Assembly (NCBI GenBank): GCA_963575645.1
Contig: OY754470.1
Span: 44,857,201-44,921,200 of the forward strand
Direction: 5' to 3'
Source of the DNA: Xanthostigma xanthostigma
Lineage: Eukaryota > Arthropoda > Insecta > Raphidioptera > Raphidiidae
DNA: 64,000 nucleotides
Shown: positions 12,236-24,218 of the stretch, piece by piece
Numbering within the stretch: position 1 is the first letter of the stretch
Layout: each line of letters begins with the position of its first letter
Made by a program: the position numbers and the translations under genes
The notes under the pieces: generated by a model
Told to the model about the DNA's origin: nothing
The model's input: the letters and a program-made list of their open reading frames with translations, nothing else
The model's database searches: none

Positions 12236-13030
12236 TGTCCACAGACAAAATGGTACACGTTTACAAGTTTCTTATCTGGGTCGAAATATTGTTATTGCTA
12301 TTATAATTAGAGGCAAATCTAAAGGAGACAGGGTTTTAATACCACGAATAACAATTATTATACGCACCAACGAATTTGCTTTTTCAATTAAAAAGATAAC
12401 AATTTACATTAAAATCTGCTTTCGGAATAATTATAAGCAAAACAACGGGAGCAAACACTTAAGGTAGCTGACATTCACATAGAAAAAAACACGGCCCGCT
12501 GTATGTGGCTTTCTGGCTTTCTCACGTGTATCGAATCCACATTTTTATGTTTTTGCAAAAGATGGCAAAACAAAAAACATTGTTTATAGGATAATAATAT
12601 ACTTACTGTTACGGGTATTTATCTATATAAAATTTTGGAAAATGTTAAAAGGAATAGGGACGAGTATACGGACAATTGTCTGATTCATGATTATAATACC
12701 AGACAATTTTCTCAAATTCACATTTATAAATATAAATCAAATTTTTATTCTAAGTCTCCTAAATGCGCTGGACCTATTCTGTTCAACAATTTGCCTACCC
12801 AGCTACGGGAAATTATTGACCTAAAATTATTTAGCAAAACGCTTAAAGTATTTTTATAGGAAAAATGTTTTTATGGCATAAATGAATTTCTTAATTGATT
12901 GATGTTATATTTTTGGCTGTTCATACCTGTATAGGCAGCTATATTAATTATTATTATTATTAAATTAAATTAAATTTGAGTCTGGCTTGCATTGATGAAT
13001 TTTTTAATCAATTATATCAACTGTCCACAC
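12236..13030 (+). mobile_element. Helitron-like repeat, copy split by a LINE
   Basis: Same repeat as 17008-17375: TACACGTTTACAAGTTTCTT, AAACACTTAAGGTAGCTG, CTCACGTGTATCGAATCCAC, then, after a LINE fragment (12616-12975), TTTTTTAATCAATTATATCA. The junction shows the LINE arrived later. Confidence 0.6.
12616..12975 (+). mobile_element. 5'-truncated LINE: end of the reverse-transcriptase ORF
   Basis: An open stretch from about 12616 to a stop at 12859 reads YLYKILENVKRNRDEY, IHDYNTRQ, then GPILFNNLPTQLRE and FSKTLKVFL. This is the usual C-terminus of Jockey/CR1-group LINE polyproteins (H-x-Y-N-T-R, L-x-N-x-L-P). A short 3' UTR ends in (ATT)n/(AAATT)n. It interrupts a repeat whose other copy at 17.0-17.4 kb is continuous. 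Confidence 0.8.
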
Positions 13031-13541
13031 TGATTCGACCGTATTCGAGATACTAACAAAACATGAAAATGATACAAAAATCGAATTCATCATATTTTCT
13101 GTTCAATTCAATATTGTCCAATAGTCTTTTGTACGGTCAATGTACTATGAGGTATTGACATCAAGATATAATAAAAAGTATAAAAAATGAAATTATTTTC
13201 GAAACGTTACCCGTATTTGTAGCTAGTGAAATTCGATATGGTTCATAGAAACATGCAAGGCACGTATAGTGGCTTTCTGTTACAACCTACGCAATATAAT
13301 ATATTTGACCCATGTAAGTCGACCGACAATTTGAATGTTATACTTCCGCCGATAATACCTTAGTAATTTAGCCATTCGCTGAAACAAAACACGTTGGATT
13401 GCCTCCAGATAATTGTTATATGAGAACAAGCCTTATCTCTCTTTCCCATTTGGGAAAATCAATATTTAATACTAGCTGAAATAATATATCCATTCTCATT
13501 CTCCTTAAAACCCCGACCCCCGATAATGTTATTATTATATA

Positions 13542-13901
13542 CTAGCTGATACCCGCCCACTTCGCCGGACGTAACAAAATGAAATTATCACACTAAGACT
13601 TGAAACTTGGTAGGCGAATTTATAGTATTTTATTATTCATAATCCCTAGAAAATGGGTCAGTTAGTCAGTGAATCTCTCATTACACACATTTCCGCATCA
13701 TCCATGGAGGTACTGAGTAGTGGGATGCGTTCCCATTATTTGGCATTGTTACTCCTTTCTCGTCGTAGACACTCACTGAAAACGGGTTTTATGCAACTGC
13801 CATCCAAAACGGATTTTTCGCCTACCATCACATATACTCTCTCTCTCTTTCCCTCCCATCTACGCAGCCATCCACCCGACCCACGTAACAACTCACACCC
13901 A
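13542..13901 (-). mobile_element. Minus-strand Helitron 3' end
   Basis: Plus strand ACTAGCTGATACCCGCCCAC gives CTAG followed by T on the minus strand, with TTCGCCGG next to it. The element seems to continue past the LINE insertion to about 14460 (AAATTTCAAGTCAATCGGGC). Open frame 13653-13904 not recognised. Confidence 0.5.
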
Positions 13902-14350
13902 TAATATGAATATGAATATGAACTTTATTGTCAGTAGAACTGTACATATACAGTATATTTGACTAGTCAAAATTACACAGAGACATAATACTATTTAAAA
14001 TAAGAATAAAATTCATCAAGAGAATAAAATGCATTATTGACAAGTAGGCTTTTAACTTTAGATTTAAATTTTGTGAAAGAAGCCAAATTTCTGTATTCTG
14101 CAGGCAGTATATTGTATAAATGGGCTGAAATATTTGACGGACTATATTTAAAAATATTATTATTTGCCATAGGTGTTATTAACCTAAATTTCGTGCGAGT
14201 ATCATGCGAATGAATAGTGTCTACAGTTGTAAAATTGGCTATGTTTTGGCGAGCAAAAACAATGCAACAATAGATGTAGATATACATGGCACGGTTAACA
14301 TTATACGCGATTATATGTGAAAAATTCGTTTTAGATAGGGTTTGCATAAA
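13902..14350 (-). mobile_element. 5'-truncated LINE: end of the reverse-transcriptase ORF
   Basis: Minus-strand frame 14347-13991 (118 aa) has HDTRTKFRLITP, then NILPAEYRNL and FKSKVKSLLVNNAFYSLDEF, the C-terminal pattern of a Jockey/CR1-group LINE. The 3' end is a run of the hexamer TTCATA (plus-strand ATGAAT at 13906-13920). It sits beside a minus-strand Helitron end at 13542 and appears to split it. Confidence 0.8.
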
Positions 14351-14563
14351 ATCCTTTCTTAGTGGGGGTTTTCATCGAGAAAGGCGGTAAATATGCAAAA
14401 TTTCAAGTCAATCGGGCTTATAGTTTTGGAGATCTCTGATGAGTCAGTAAAACCTAGCATTTTTTCAAAGGATGACTATTGATTGTAGTGCTTTTTGTAT
14501 GGTTTATTTTATTGTAATGTGGAAAGAGAAAGATGTCACTATTAGAAATTATATAGAGACCAT

Positions 14564-14779
14564 CCGTACCACCCTAATATCTACGAAAATTCATCGATAA
14601 AGAGGAAAAAATGATTTTTAAAAAATTCAGCGTATTACATCAAGAATTTGAAAAACCTCCGGGTGATGGAGCGGAGTTGCCAAATTTGATACCATTCAAA
14701 AGCTTTTCAAAAATTATGAGACTAGTATTTTTCTTTTCCTCTTTAAAGATGAACTTTCATAGATATTAGGGTGGTACGG
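14564..14779. mobile_element. MITE with CCGTACCACCCTAATATC ends
   Basis: CCGTACCACCCTAATATCTA at the left and TAGATATTAGGGTGGTACGG at the right; arms continue through ATAAAGAGGAAAA/TTTTCCTCTTTA. 216 bp, non-coding. Confidence 0.8.
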
Positions 14780-15546
14780 GTGATCTGGATTTTTTTTTTG
14801 TAATGGGTAGAGTTGAAAAACAGCAGTTATGTTGCTGAACTCATTTATCCAATTATTTCTGTGATCAATAAATTTATTATTATTATTTAGCTAAAATATC
14901 ATCAAAATAGTTCAATTAGTTTATCACGTACATACATTTATTATTTACTAATTAATTTATTGTATTAATATTAGAGATAAAAACTTAATACTTACGAATG
15001 AATCATGTATATAAAATTGAAAAGACTGTTGAAAATTGACATTAGTAAGTCCGTCACGCTCAAGTTCACGAGGAAATAGTTTGTAACACTGCGCATGCGT
15101 CGATGAGCTGAAACAAAAACAAACATTTGTATTTCGCACACCGGTACACATACAATCGTAACATTAGTATAATTGTTTCGAAACGTCGACTAGTTCATAG
15201 AATACATTATAGACAACATTAGATATTTTCATAAAATATTTCGCCTGTTTGGCAGCGTGTTTGCTCCAGGTTAACTCAAAAATTACTGAACCAATTGTGA
15301 TCGGACTTTTAGTAAAGCGAGCGAAGCTAAAAAATCGATATTAACGGGCAAAGGCTAGTTTCAAATAAAATATACCTATCACAGCCACCTGTCTGAAACG
15401 TTGAAATCAAGTGCGATTTACATGGATGGTGGGACCAAAAAATACTTTAGTTGCGTCATGTTACTTAATATTTTAGTCAATAAATAAAGTAGTAAGTTAC
15501 AACTTTATGCGAGAATGATAATTTATGCACACTTATTTTTATAGAT

Positions 15547-15595
15547 AAAGAAGTGTGACTGTTTTCTATGACATAGGAGGCAGTCACGCTTCTTT
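15547..15595. repeat. Short hairpin
   Basis: AAAGAAGTGTGACTG and CAGTCACGCTTCTTT, 15-nt arms with one G-T-type mismatch, loop of 19 nt. Size is within range of a small-RNA precursor stem but the arms are short. Confidence 0.5.
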
Positions 15596-16215
15596 ACTGT
15601 TGAGCATAAGCCTCAGCAGTAAAATATAATTACAGTTCTTTAATTATTGTTTGCAATTAAAAGGAAGTACCTATGTAAGAACGAAATATTAATTGGTTTA
15701 CATTATTTGTTTATGTATGCGAAATAAAATGATACATTTTTGATATGCGGGACGACCCTGTTTTTAAAATGACTCAGGATGGGGAGTAAACTTTTGACAT
15801 GCACTGTATATATGTAGATAGCACCGCGTAGTTCATATCTGAGTAGGCATTAAATTGTATTGTTTCTGACAGCTTATGTGTTAACACCGTCAACCAAAAG
15901 ATATTATAATATATTATATAATATATGTAAGGCTTTGAATATGTTGTTATTTGATTTCTCAAATTCATGTAGGTATGGTTGAAACTAAACCTTAGGCCAT
16001 TTGACTTTGAAGTTGAAAAAACAAAAACTACAAGCGACCCTAGATTTAACCAACTTCCTAGTTTGATGAATATAGAACGGTAGTAATAATAATGGGACAG
16101 AAAAGTGAACATTTAATTAATTAAAACATAATTAATTTATTTTTGCATTTAGAACAATTTATCCGATATATCTTTTTAAAAAATCCTAATTTTTTTTACC
16201 AGGTAGTGACGTTAA

Positions 16216-16879
16216 TACGCTAGGAAAGTATCTTTGACATGCGATCTTTGCGCAATCTCCTGTTTGATTTTTTAATATCTTACTTACAAACCCATGGAAA
16301 CCAGCGTTATTCTTAATTATAAAAAAATATTTACGCAAAATGTCAGTAAAAAAACTACATAGGTAAAAGTATGTAGTTTTTTTACTGACATTTTGCGTAA
16401 ATATTCTTTTTTATAATTAAGAATAACGCTGGTTTCCATGGGTTTGTAAGTAAGATATTAAAAAATCAAACAGGAGATATATACATTTTTAAATTCTAAA
16501 CTTTTTAAATCTTATTTTTGTTAACAAAATAACAATTATGATATTTTTCATGTATATACTAATAATGATTACAGACGTAAAATAAAATTTAATTACCCTT
16601 GACGACGTACTGCTGCAGTCTATTTTTTTTCCTCTCTAATTCATTAGAAAATTCAGGAAAACGGTGGAATTGTAATTCTGGATGTTTAGTTGGTGTATCT
16701 TACAATCAACAACACATCACTTCCGATTTGATAGCTTTTCACCCATTTTATTCAACAATTAATCCTTATTAAAATGCACGTATAACATATGACACTAAGG
16801 TTTTGGCTGAACCAGAATTTAAAAAAAAAAACACGAGAGGGCGCAAATGTCGCTTGTCAAAAGATACTTTCCTAGCGTA
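16216..16879. mobile_element. TA-flanked element containing a second long palindrome
   Basis: Outer ends CGCTAGGAAAGTATCTTT and AAGATACTTTCCTAGCG, each next to TA. Inside, 16258-16475 is a near-perfect palindrome (arms of about 105 nt, TCCTGTTTGATTTTTTAATA to its mirror, loop about 10 nt). About 660 bp, no coding content. Confidence 0.8.
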
Positions 16880-17007
16880 TAAGCTCCGATTTAACGAAGT
16901 CGATATCATTTTTATTTTCAAAATTTCTTATAGAATATACTTTTTAACAGTATTTTTTTTAAAGTTCGGGTGCTTTTAATGCGAAATCTTGATGCGCCCA
17001 AATTGTG

Positions 17008-17375
17008 TAATGATACACGTTTACAAATTTCTCATCTGCCAGTTATGCCACCGGATTTGCCTTTTCAATTTAAAAGATAATAATTTTCAATAATAACTGC
17101 ACATGGAAAAACTATAAACAAAAACCAGGGGTAAACACTTAAGGTAGCTGGCATTCATTTAGAAAACCATGTTTTTCGCACGACCAGCTGTATGTGGCTT
17201 GCTCACGTGTATCGAATCCACAGAATCCTTCTGTTTTTGTAAAACATGGTAAAACAAACAACATTGTTTATAGGGCCATCTTAAATTAATCTTGCTTGAT
17301 TTAATGAATTTTTTAATCAATTATATCAATTGTACACACTGATTTCACACGGACGATGTCGCGGGTAAAAGCTAG
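17008..17375 (+). mobile_element. Helitron-like repeat, uninterrupted copy
   Basis: Collinear with 12250-13025 (AAACACTTAAGGTAGCTG, CTCACGTGTATCGAATCCAC, GATGAATTTTTTAATCAATT-type blocks). Ends GCGGGTAAAAGCTAG before a T, a Helitron-like 3' end. 5' end not defined. Confidence 0.55.
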
Positions 17376-17394
17376 TGAATATTATCTATTTTTT

Positions 17395-17631
17395 ATTGGG
17401 TACCCCATTTATCGAGGAAGGCTATGGGCTATATAATATTACGCTACGACCAATAGGAGCGGAGCTTCAATGAAAAATGTAACTCAAAATTTGTCCGTCC
17501 AATAAAAACTTTTGAACGGTAACTCCGATCATCATGAAATTTGGACACAACATTCATCTCAGTAAACTAATATGAATGTGCGTACCCCATTCGTTCTTTT
17601 GCACCAGGGTGAAACCGGGCGCGACCGCTAG
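17395..17631 (+). mobile_element. Helitron 3' part
   Basis: Shares GGAAGGCTATGGGCTATA, GGAGCGGAGC and TTTTGAACGGTAACTCCG with 27709-28301 and ends GCGACCGCTAG before a T. It lacks a clear 5' TC end and directly follows another CTAG terminus at 17375. This copy has no tRNA-like insert. Confidence 0.75.
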
Positions 17632-18177
17632 TATATAATATAGGGAGAAAATAATAGATATTGTAACTTACAGGCGTTCAACAAAAAGAAAAATGAAAGT
17701 AATGGTCTCAGTAAAGTACAATTTTATAAAGTATTCGAAAAAACCGCTTTCAGTATGACCGTCCGTGTGTCTCTCAAACATTTTCATGTACCAACTCCAG
17801 GCATAGTATATAACGAACACATACAGTGGAATCAGTCTTCTGCCAGTACTTTGATGTATGGTCAGCAATTTCTTTGACCTTAATAAAGCCAATCACAGTC
17901 GTGTTTGGTGTAGGCGACAGTCGTCTATTTCTTGTAGTGTAAATAGAACCGTATTAGAAAAATGTTTTTAAACGCTTCCATTGTGCTAGGTTCGGTATCA
18001 TATACCTATATTATTAATACGTTAAGGTTTAAGATGTTTGCCTCCCTTTTTAGAAAAAACCTCACAATTTCTCCACATAAATTATATATCATTTTACAGA
18101 TAATTGCTTGCTCTATTGACATCGACAACCAGAAAATGTATTATTGCTTTTGTTTTTGTAAATTAATTAAAATACAG

Positions 18178-18460
18178 CAACGCTGAACAACGTCTACTAT
18201 CTGACGGCTTTAATTTAGAAACAACGTCAACACATTTATCTGTCATCTGACCTTCATATTGTAATACAACAGACACAATACTGCATACTGCCATCTGACG
18301 GCTTTAATTTTGAAACAGCGAGCAACGCTGAACAACGTCACAGCAATGCTGCATGATGCCATCTGACGGCTTAGCTCAACGCTTTTGCTACTTGCGCCTC
18401 TATATAACAATTTTAGTAAAATATTTCGTCTATCTGTCATCTGAGCTTCATATTGTAACA
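18178..18460. repeat. Imperfect tandem repeat with CATCTGACGGCTT units
   Basis: (A/C)TCTGACGGCTTTAATTT at about 18199 and 18291 and CATCTGACGGCTTAGC at 18361, with AACAACGTC and TCTGTCATCTGA(C/G)CTTC in between in the same order. Units of about 90-110 bp. The minus-strand frame 18521-18243 follows from this repeat and has no recognised motif. Confidence 0.5.
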
Positions 18461-18642
18461 CAACAAAAAGAAGAACGTTATAAGCAGTGTGCAAAATTAG
18501 AAACGAATTGAATACCTGCAATCATATTTAAAAAATAATTTTGTAAAGTGATAATTATTATACTTATTTAGTGCGAATAATTCGCACAAGTCACTCTAGT
18601 TAAATAAATATATCTCTAAATCATATATTTAATAACTTTTAT

Positions 18643-19650
18643 ATTGCTAGTGACCGTAAGTGGAAGCGTGGCCCATGAAGTGAGGCAGCAAATGACTGTT
18701 TTCTATCTTTTTCTTTTTACTTGATCCGTTGTGCGCAAGTGCCGCGTATGTAGTGGGGAGATTAGTAAGTGGAATAGAGCAAGCCACCTCCCTTTCACAG
18801 CTTAGTTCCATGTGCTAGTGATGTCGATTATCGTTACTTTTAAGTATTCGTTACTACTCGGTACTTTGGTATTAAGTAATCATTTCAACTACTCGTTACT
18901 TTGATTACTTATACTTAGGTTACATACATAAAATGTAGTACGTCGTGTCTATTTAAATATAATAGGTAATCGTTTTTTAAGCATGCGGCCGTGAGCTATC
19001 GTTTTTTAGGTGTTGCGAATGCGATGTAAAGCAAAACTGTAGGAAAAAACGAACTTTAGTTATGTAAAAGTTATTTATTTAAATAAAAAAATAATCTAAT
19101 ATTATTTTAAATCAAAAACGAAACTTAACTTAAGATAAAAGGTAAGATTCGCAGGAACTTACGGCGATTAATTTGACTTATATCGGCTCGCTTGACAATA
19201 ATAAAACTCCCGAATAATCAGATAAAGTACCTAATCAATAGCATGAATTAATACAGTCCGAAATGTGAAACGGCCGAAACGCTAATGAATATTCTTATAC
19301 TCGCATAATAAAATAATCAATAGTAATCAATAATCAATAGTAATCATTGTAATCAATAATCAATAGTAATCATTGTAATCAATAATCAAAAGTAATCATT
19401 CAAGTAAAAGTAACGATTTACTTTTCGAATCGGTAATCGTTACTTCGGGTATTCTAAAGTAACGAGTAGTTTCCTATCGTATCGTTACTTTGTCGACATC
19501 TCTACCATGTGCAAACTGACGCTGCAACTGACGCGCATCCATTCACGGACATGCGCATGAGACTCAGAGTATAATAAGTGAGACAGACATATCGTAGTGT
19601 TTTAGTCTTTCTCCTGATCTTTGCTAGCAATATAGAGGGTATCAAATATA
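18643..19650. mobile_element. MITE of the TACTTAATACTCC family, copy 3, split by a hAT element
   Basis: Left part 18643-18815 (ATATTGCTAGTGACCGTAAG, GGAAGCGTGGCCCA) and right part 19505-19650 (TTTGCTAGCAATATAGAGGG) match the other copies in inverted order. The hAT element 18816-19504 lies between them. This order of insertion shows the hAT copy is younger. Confidence 0.65.
18816..19504. mobile_element. hAT-type MITE with perfect 8-bp target duplication
   Basis: Ends TAGTGATGTCGA and TCGACATCTCTA, flanked by CCATGTGC on both sides (18808-18815, 19505-19512). The interior is built of GTTACTTT/GTAACGAGT motifs and a short minisatellite of TAATCAATAGTAATCATTG units (19310-19400). 689 bp, non-coding. 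Confidence 0.9.
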
Positions 19651-21270
19651 TGATTAACACCAATATATGAAAACAGTATGGGCGTTCTAGATGTATCTGC
19701 AAGCTAACACAGCCTGTGCAGCTCGTTTGCGCGATGTAGGTATTAGGTACTTAAAGGGGACTGATTTTACTGTATATATTCGTTTATACTATGTTTAGGT
19801 GTTGCGACAGCTTTTATTTTATTAGTTGCGTAGTTAGAAGAATCCTCTTGTGACTTGGGCAGCTCTAACATATTTTGGTGAGGCCTGTGTGTCAAAGCTT
19901 TTAGCCAGTCAAGTACACAAAACTTACATATATATCAGCGTCTCGTAGCAACGAAATTATGCCAGTGAATATAGTTTTCAGTAAATTCAGTTTAAATTTA
20001 TATATTGTTTGTTTATTCAGTAATAACAGTAATAACACTGCGTCCATATTGTATGCATTCAAATGAAAGATCACATTCGATCAGCGACTGTAAACATGTA
20101 ATTGACGTCATTTCCTATGTGACATAATTCTGACGAACAAGTGCGAGTAGAACTCGCGCCCTGAGGGTTCCGTACCATTTCATAAAAACAAAATTTGTCA
20201 TGTAATAATTCTATATATAAAATCAGAACTTTGTGATTTTCGCATTTTTTTCTTTACTTGTGCTATGCAATCTTCTTTCCCGCCAAACAAGATTCTAGGT
20301 TAAAGAATAAATATACACTGCACTATACTCCTTGCTTTTTTTGTTGGATATTTTGACGTTCACCCGAAAATCCGACTGATGGCGTTAGTGCAAACGTCAA
20401 AAAAAAGTTTTCCAAAATAATAATGTTTTATCCTAACCCGATTGCATACAAAACATCCACTAACTTTAATGTTTTACAACTATACACTTCACAAAAGGTT
20501 AATAAACAACACATAAATAAATTCACAAGAGCAACTGTAGATATAATACTCTACGTTTATAGGTTAGGTATTATGATTTATGAGGCGGCCATTATTATTG
20601 TATCAGGAGAATAAATATGTATACCCTCGAAGAAAGACAGAATAGATTTATGTTTGGTGAATAGAATTATCGCAATTTATTTGGAGGAATAGTTACCTGA
20701 AGAACAACCGAACCGAATAAATAACTAATTACTTTTTGTAAATATGGATATAGGTAGCTTCTGTCATTTCTAGAAAGAATTCAGCACGTAGGTATCAGAA
20801 GCCCAACGGTTAAGACCCGCAGGTTTATAAAGATGAACAAACGTATGTACGTCATAATAAATCACGTTGCAAGCGTGATAAAGCGTATTAGTATGCGCTA
20901 CTACATAGAATTACAATTATTAATTGGTGTTTGAGCTGGGTTTAACCGCAGTGAAATAGTGTTTTACCAGCATACTCTCAACATTAACATGACGTACACT
21001 AATGTTTGCTCAACACTTAGAGAATGTAAATTGACGCGAGCTGCAACCAATCTTTTTTTTTGCACCGTGTAGACAACAGTGTCACATTTTATAAGCTTTC
21101 ATTTAATTAACATGCTTTGTTTGTCTTTTCTACAAATCTTGCAAGTCGATTTTAACGCACTTAAAATTGTCCGATTGGGGTGAAATTTTGCAGACACGAG
21201 CAGTTTCGATGACGACACATTTAAAACGGTTTTATTGGAATTAAGGAGGTCAACACGTGTGGCGGCCGGT
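19651..21270. other. No gene recognised
   Basis: Unique-looking AT-rich DNA with scattered CG-containing stretches (20040-20170). Frames 20423-20614 and 21344-21099 show no motif; the second runs into family A copy 3. 10165-10719, 14780-15540 and 15600-16215 are equally blank. Confidence 0.5.
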
Positions 21271-21925
21271 TTTTGACGTGATAACGTCTTATAAATTGAT
21301 GAATCACCAATCTTATAAATTGATAAAACACCGGCTGCATGCACGAAAAAGTGTAACGTTCCTAAATCCTAACGTTCGTAACGCGTAACGTTCCGCCTGA
21401 CCCTGTGCGTGCTTTTTGCTAATTTCTCGCTCAATTTAAATCAGATCGGTTTGAAACCAGTCTTAAACGAAAGAGGAGAACATTTTACATAGATTTAGTA
21501 TAACAGAATTTGCCTAAACAGTTTTTTTATACAAATTTATATAGAAAAATAGCTGTATAAATGCAATGTTGTCTAATGCATGGCGCGACGCGGTCGGTCG
21601 TCTTTGTTTGCCGTACATGGAAATTAGAAGATAACGTATGTCTTGTCTTAACATGAAAACGGCTGCATTTCTAATGTTTAATTCAATTTTTTGACATTAG
21701 TATTTTGTGAAATGCAACGCCTTCTAAGTTAAGTATTGGAATAACTAATTATTATTAGAACATAATACTTTGACAGTAATTGCAAACGTCACTTTTGACA
21801 TTTCTTATCATTCCGACACCAAGGATAAGCGGATTGAAACCAAATTTTGGGAGGTTTAGGTTATGTATTACGGAATACGTTATCACGTAAAACTATCGTC
21901 CGTAAACCGACTTTACAGACAACCA
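21271..21925 (-). mobile_element. Family A element, copy 3 (short form)
   Basis: Inverted copy: TTTTGACGTGATAACGTC at the left, GACTTTACAGACAACCA at the right. About 300 bp next to the TTGGTTGTC end are missing; the junction TTTTGGGAGG|TTTAGGTTATG is the same as in copy 4, so these two share an ancestor deletion. Confidence 0.85.
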
Positions 21926-21929
21926 TTTT

Positions 21930-22168
21930 TTAATAAAAAATAAATCATTCATTCATTCGTTCGAATTTGTAGATTGCAACCGTTTATTCGTTGACTTATT
22001 AAAAGCGATTTTATTTTATTTTAGCGCGATAATATAAGTATAGCCTATGTTCATCCTGAAGGTTCATTCTAAATATTGGTGAAATACATTTGAAATCGGA
22101 TGAGTAGTTTTGGAGATTACGCATACACACAAATTCACAAAATTCGCACTCTATAATATTAGTATAGA
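21930..22168 (-). mobile_element. Minus-strand Helitron 5' part
   Basis: Reads TCTATACTAATATTATAGAG from 22168 on the minus strand. Internal phrases TTTGAAATCGGATGAGTAG and TAGCGCGATAATATA are shared with the Helitron split around 57.3 and 59.9 kb. Confidence 0.6.
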
Positions 22169-22200
22169 CTGGTAATATACTGAAAACTTGACAATAAAAT

Positions 22201-22727
22201 ATGAGTCACCATAGGAGGCTTTGATTAAACTAAAATAAAATTGTGGGGGGCATTTAGTAGAAAACTTTCATTTGTTTGAGATGGAAAATCATATTTAGCT
22301 TTCGATTTTCTTTTTCGACCATTTATGTAACTATAAGTTTTCAAGTAAATAAAATTGTCGACCAATTTTTCTCAGACCATACGATATATTGACAAAAAAT
22401 AATAAAAATACAAATCAATATAACACAAGATGACGTTTCGATTCGGATTTGCAATCTATTAGATAATAAATTACTTAATACTAATTAATTTTTATATTTT
22501 TTAGATATTTCTGAAGAAGATCCAAATCCGGATCGAAACGTCATCTTGTGTTACATTGATTTGTATTTTTATTATTTTTTGTCAATATATCGTATGGTCT
22601 GAGAAAAATTGGTCGACAATTTTATTTACTTGAAAAGTTCTATTCAGACGTTAATCAAAGTTTTGTAACTATAAGTGCTTACCCCGATTTTATTTTAGTT
22701 TAATCAAAGCTCCCTATGGTGACTCAT
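22201..22727. mobile_element. Foldback element with ribozyme-like motif
   Basis: Ends ATGAGTCACCATAGG and CCTATGGTGACTCAT; an inner pair of arms (22345-22440 and 22527-22625) is almost perfectly inverted. The plus-strand inner arm carries CTGAAGA, a GATCC/GGATC stem and GAAACGTC (22512-22543), the order of hammerhead core parts; the other arm has the mirror. Such GAAACGTC ends are known from Penelope-like elements. The 5' side of the third helix was not found. 35240-35410 holds a diverged relative. Confidence 0.65.
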
Positions 22728-23225
22728 AATTATTTTCTAGTTTTTAGTACATTATCGATTGTGCAATAAAACCGTTTAACATAAAAGTTTTTTTAAACTA
22801 TTTTTAAGTTTTTTGGGTGCTATATTAAAAGTGCCATTTGCATCTGAACGAAAGCCGGACCGGTCAGTTGGTTTTAATATTGTATTGTCATGCAAAATTT
22901 CAACTCAATCGGATAACGGGAAGTAATTGAAAAAGCGATCGCAAGAATTGAAAAAAAGCCATAAATAAACAAATATACGGTGTCAAGCTAAATAAAAGCG
23001 TTGACAAATTGAAATTCCGTACCAAATTGGTAAAAAGGAGCACTTATTGAACCACCCCAGTGTACGCAAAATTTATCTACGAATCTCGATAAAAATGTAG
23101 CTTGAAGACCGTTCTTTTTCTGTATAGGTCGCTAATTTCTTTATATTTGAAATAAAAATGTCCTTCAAAAAATATTTCAAAGATTTTAAAACGGGATCAA
23201 TAAAATTAGACAGAGGCACTCAGGA

Positions 23226-23830
23226 AGTTTTGGATTCCATACCTCAGAATGAAAAACGAAAATATTATGGGATTATTTTGTTGTCAGTCTGTCTGTTTGT
23301 TTTCCTGTCTGGATTTCCATCACGATCCTTTTTTTTTCAAAAACAGCTAGAAATATCAAGTTGAAATCAACACTAAACACTAAAGTTCATCCCATAATCC
23401 TATAAAAAATTCGAGCTTCTAACTGAACACAATAAAAAGAAATATATTCCATTTTTTGAGGGACTTCCTGTTAAAATTTGGAATTATCGAAGGTCTCATA
23501 GCACAAGTAGAGGAAAAAATATTTTTGGATTCCATACCTCAGAATGAAAAACGAAAATATTATGGGATTATTTTGTTGTCAGTCTGTCTGTTTGTTTGTT
23601 TTCCTGTCTGGATTTCTATCAAGATCCTTTTTTTTCAAAAACAGCTAGAAATATCAAGTTGAAATTAACACTAAACACTAAAGTTCATCCCATTATCCTA
23701 TAAAAAATTTAAGCTTCTAACTGAACACAATAAAAACAAAAATATATTCCATTTTTTCTTTTGAGAGACTTCCTGTTGAAATTTGGAACGATCAAAGGAC
23801 TCATAGCACAAGTAAAGGAAAAAATTCAGA
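23226..23830 (+). repeat. Tandem duplication, two units of about 297 bp
   Basis: TTTTGGATTCCATACCTCAG at 23228 recurs at 23525, and the following approximately 290 bp match closely, including TTGTTGTCAGTCTGTCTG and AAGTTCATCCCAT. Unit 2 has small indels. Frames 23158-23364 and 23456-23662 are the same incidental translation twice (SIPQNEKRKYYG). Confidence 0.85.
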
Positions 23831-24059
23831 AATCCTCAATTTCTAATTCTATTTGAAATACTATCACGTGATAAACCTAATTTTTTAGGTTTAATATTGT
23901 TATCGGCCCACTTACGCCATTTAAATACAAAAATAACGGGGAAAATAGGACCTTCAATTGACTTCTTCACAAATTGTAGCATTACAAATACGTGAATTAT
24001 TGAAAGTGGAAAAGTAAGCAAAAGCGGCGCCATCCTACGCAATTACTGTAAACTAAATT

Positions 24060-24218
24060 AGGTTCGTTCTAAGCAGCCAGCAAACGGTTTCGAAACCGTC
24101 ACCCGCATGCGTAGTAGCTAAAACGTGTTCTAAAAATGCCACTAAACAGCTTCGCTTTACCTACTGCGTATGCGGGTGACGGTTTCGAAACCGTTTGCTG
24201 ACTGCTTGGAACGAACCT
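24060..24218. mobile_element. Palindromic MITE, copy 1
   Basis: GGTTCGTTCTAAGCAGCCAG at the left, mirror CTGCTTGGAACGAACC at the right, TA on both sides; arms of about 50 nt contain the self-complementary CGGTTTCGAAACCG and GCATGCG. 159 bp, non-coding. Confidence 0.85.

Noticed and set aside
23158-23662. Two similar 68-aa frames suggesting a duplicated small gene
   Set aside because: They come from a tandem DNA duplication. Poly(T)-encoded Phe runs and microsatellite-encoded residues dominate.
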